Positions 6,333 to 7,820 of a DNA stretch of 7,820 bases are shown here, in pieces (position 1 is the first letter of the stretch; every line of letters starts with the position of its first letter). Under the pieces are notes generated by a model, which worked only from the letters and a program-made list of their open reading frames with translations, did no database searches and was not told where the DNA came from. The position numbers and the translations under genes are program-made. Location: positions 47,714-55,533 of the forward strand of contig DMDA01000085.1 in assembly GCA_003451595.1 (NCBI GenBank), in the 5' to 3' direction. This stretch comes from Chloroflexota bacterium (GTDB lineage Bacteria > Chloroflexota > Anaerolineae > Caldilineales > Caldilineaceae).

Positions 6333-6358
6333 GATACATCTGTTTGTGGATGTCACAA
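6331..6358 (-). promoter_or_regulatory. Candidate promoter of the kinase-cbiR-cobU operon
   Basis: On the minus strand TTGTGA (6353-6358) and TATCAT (6331-6336, five of six consensus) are separated by 16 bases. Transcription would start near 6324, about 36 bases before the ATG at 6288. The -35 box matches four of six consensus positions and overlaps the right arm of the inverted repeat at 6342-6360. Confidence 0.4.
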
Positions 6359-6360
6359 AC
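6342..6360. promoter_or_regulatory. Inverted repeat, candidate operator between divergent operons
   Basis: GTTTGTG (6342-6348) and CACAAAC (6354-6360) form a perfect 7-base dyad around a 5-base spacer. It lies in the shared upstream region of the kinase operon and pdxS and overlaps the candidate -35 box of the former. The size and spacing suit a helix-turn-helix dimer, for example a GntR-type protein. No regulator gene is in the window to confirm this. Confidence 0.45.
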
Positions 6361-6453
6361 GCAGGCGGATTCGACGGGACGGCATGACCCGATGGCGATC
6401 CGGCGCAGGTTGTGGTGACGCTAGATGGAAGCTCGACAAGAGGAGTGATCAAT

Positions 6454-7395
6454 ATGAGCGAGGCAAACAAACTCCCCGTCAATGGTGCGACCAACCACAA
6501 TGGTCAAAGTGAGGTGATCACGGGCAGCTTTGCCGTCAAGGTGGGGTTGGCGCAGATGCTCAAAGGTGGCGTGATCATGGATGTGGTCACGGCGGAACAG
6601 GCGCGCATTGCCGAGGAGGCTGGCGCCTGCGCTGTGATGGCGTTGGAGCGCGTCCCGGCCGACATCCGTAAAGATGGCGGGGTGGCGCGCATGAGTGACC
6701 CGCGCAAGATCAAAGAGATCATGGCGGCGGTGACGATCCCGGTGATGGCGAAGGCGCGCATCGGCCATTTTGTCGAGGCGCAGATTTTGCAAGCGTTGGG
6801 TGTGGATTATATCGATGAAAGCGAAGTGCTCACCCCGGCCGATGAGGCGCACCACATCAACAAGCACAAGTTCACCGTGCCCTTTGTCTGCGGTGCACGC
6901 GACCTGGGCGAGGCTTTGCGGCGCATCGGCGAAGGCGCGGCGATGATCCGCACCAAAGGCGAGGCGGGGACAGGCAACATCGTTGAAGCGGTGCGCCATG
7001 CACGCGCGGTCAACGGCGCCATCCGCCAATTGCACAGCATGGATGAGGATGAACTCTTTGCGTTTGCCAAAGACATCCGGGCGCCCTATCCACTGGTGAA
7101 GTTGACAGCGGAATTGGGTCGCCTGCCGGTGGTAAACTTTGCCGCAGGCGGTGTGGCGACCCCCGCAGACGCTGCGCTGATGATGCAACTGGGCGTCGAC
7201 GGCGTCTTTGTCGGCTCCGGCATCTTCAAGAGTGGCAATCCTGAAAAGCGCGCGCGCGCCATCGTGATGGCCGTCACCCACTACAACGACCCGCAGATTC
7301 TGGCTGAGATCAGCGAAGACCTGGGCGAGCCGATGGTCGGCATCAACCTGGACACGCTGAACGAAGCGGAGAAGATGGCGGCGCGGGGCTGGTAG
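6454..7395 (+). CDS. pdxS: Pyridoxal 5'-phosphate synthase subunit PdxS
   Basis: The 313-residue TIM-barrel synthase subunit makes pyridoxal 5'-phosphate from ribose 5-phosphate, glyceraldehyde 3-phosphate and ammonia supplied by PdxT. The family core is intact and reads GGVIMDVVTAEQA at 38-50. Aligned to the Bacillus enzyme with an offset of 19, Asp43, Lys100 (MAKARIGH) and Lys168 (IRTKGEAGTG) match the catalytic Asp24, Lys81 and Lys149. VNFAAGGVATPADAALMMQLG and FVGSGIFKSG complete the phosphate-binding end. ATG6454 is chosen because AGGAG at 6441-6445 lies 8 bases upstream; the in-frame GTG-like start at 6412 has no such site. Compared with the usual 290-295 residues, it has an N-terminal addition of about 19 polar residues rich in Asn and Thr. 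pdxT follows after a 116-base spacer on the same strand. Confidence 0.97.
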   Translation: MSEANKLPVNGATNHNGQSEVITGSFAVKVGLAQMLKGGVIMDVVTAEQARIAEEAGACAVMALERVPADIRKDGGVARMSDPRKIKEIMAAVTIPVMAKARIGHFVEAQILQALGVDYIDESEVLTPADEAHHINKHKFTVPFVCGARDLGEALRRIGEGAAMIRTKGEAGTGNIVEAVRHARAVNGAIRQLHSMDEDELFAFAKDIRAPYPLVKLTAELGRLPVVNFAAGGVATPADAALMMQLGVDGVFVGSGIFKSGNPEKRARAIVMAVTHYNDPQILAEISEDLGEPMVGINLDTLNEAEKMAARGW

Positions 7396-7511
7396 AGCAA
7401 GAAGACTAGAGATTGGAGATTGGGAAATTCAGCGACTGGGAGAGTCAGGGCCAACGCGACTTGCGCTCAAACCTACCCAATCTCATCATCTTCAATCTCC
7501 AGGTGAAGAGT
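7396..7511 (+). repeat. pdxS-pdxT spacer with paired GAGATTG / CAATCTC repeats
   Basis: Two tandem copies of GAGATTG (7409-7415, 7416-7422) are answered downstream by two inverted copies, CAATCTC (7478-7484, 7493-7499). Two alternative stems are possible: GAGATTGGG 7416-7424 with CCCAATCTC 7476-7484 (9 pairs), or GGAGATTG 7415-7422 with CAATCTCC 7493-7500 (8 pairs). The second ends directly against the pdxT ribosome-binding site AGGTG at 7501-7505. It has no T-tract, so it is not a typical terminator. It may be a repeat remnant or an RNA element that tunes pdxT translation. Confidence 0.5.
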
Positions 7512-7820
7512 ATGAACATAACTATCGGTGTACTTGCCCTGCAAGGCGCCTTTCTTGAGCACGAAACGATGTTGCGGCGGCTGGATGTCACACCCGTGCA
7601 GGTGCGCAAACCGGAGCATCTGATCGGCCTGGATGGATTGATCATTCCCGGCGGCGAAAGTACGACGATGGGATTGGTGGCCGAGCGCTGGGGGTTGGTG
7701 GCGCCGCTCAAGGCGTGGGTGCAAAGCGGCAGACCGACGTGGGGCACGTGCGCCGGCATGATCCTGCTGGCGGAACGCGCGATCGGCCAGAAAGCTGGCG
7801 GCCAACCGCTGATCGGTGGG
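7512..7820 (+). CDS. pdxT: Pyridoxal 5'-phosphate synthase glutaminase subunit PdxT (5' part, cut by window end)
   Basis: The first 103 residues of PdxT are present and run off the window edge. PdxT is the class I glutamine amidotransferase that hydrolyses glutamine and channels ammonia to PdxS. It begins MNITIGVLALQGAFLEH, matching the family start. PGGEST at 46-51 forms the oxyanion region, and GTCAGM carries the nucleophile Cys80 (Cys79 in the Bacillus enzyme). The catalytic His and Glu lie beyond the window. The start is ATG at 7512 with AGGTG at 7501-7505. The spacer to pdxS is longer than the near-contiguous arrangement seen in many bacteria and holds paired repeats. The visible part shows no frameshift or loss. 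Confidence 0.96.
   Translation, partial: MNITIGVLALQGAFLEHETMLRRLDVTPVQVRKPEHLIGLDGLIIPGGESTTMGLVAERWGLVAPLKAWVQSGRPTWGTCAGMILLAERAIGQKAGGQPLIGG

Noticed and set aside
6289..6453. Possible cobalamin riboswitch ahead of the kinase-cbiR-cobU operon
   Set aside because: The candidate leader on that strand is about 36 bases, and no B12 box or matching stems are visible in the region.

Overview
The window (7,820 bases, roughly 58-60% GC by eye) is a compact stretch of bacterial chromosome carrying housekeeping and cofactor-salvage genes. There is no sign of phage, insertion sequence or CRISPR. The style of the PdxS and Dcd proteins, a cobamide-remodelling-type gene, and short AGATTGG-type repeats in an intergenic spacer recall Chloroflexota (Chloroflexus/Roseiflexus/Caldilinea-like bacteria). 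That assignment is from memory and is only moderately secure.

Layout. (1) 112-1056 (+): a formyltransferase resembling methionyl-tRNA formyltransferase. It converges on (2) dcd (dCTP deaminase, minus strand, 1144-1701). (3) Upstream of dcd on the minus strand is a two-gene metal-type ABC transporter: ATPase 2661-3563 and permease 1750-2628. Its promoter, in the gap at 3564-3648, has a perfect TTGACA -35 box, a 17-base spacer and a CATAAT -10 box. A strong AT-rich palindrome lies directly on the predicted transcription start, which looks like a metalloregulator operator. (4) Upstream again is a tightly overlapped minus-strand operon: a four-carbon acid sugar kinase family protein (DUF1537, 5035-6288), a CbiR-like cobamide phosphodiesterase (4187-5038) and cobU (3649-4197). 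The start and stop codons overlap by 4 and 11 bases. (5) Divergent from this operon across a 165-base regulatory region are pdxS (6454-7395) and the start of pdxT (7512 to the window end). Together these make pyridoxal 5'-phosphate by the DXP-independent route.

How the genes fit together. A CbiR-type enzyme releases adenosylcobinamide-phosphate from imported cobamides, and CobU converts that compound to adenosylcobinamide-GDP ready for a new lower ligand. The cbiR-cobU pair is therefore a coherent cobamide-remodelling module. The unexplained partner is the DUF1537 kinase, which is first in the operon and translationally coupled to cbiR. Known relatives phosphorylate four-carbon sugar acids (threonate, erythronate, 3-oxo-tetronate). 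Here it may instead serve cobamide salvage, for example threonine phosphorylation for the aminopropanol linker, or alpha-ribazole phosphorylation. That idea is inference, and it is the most interesting lead in the window.
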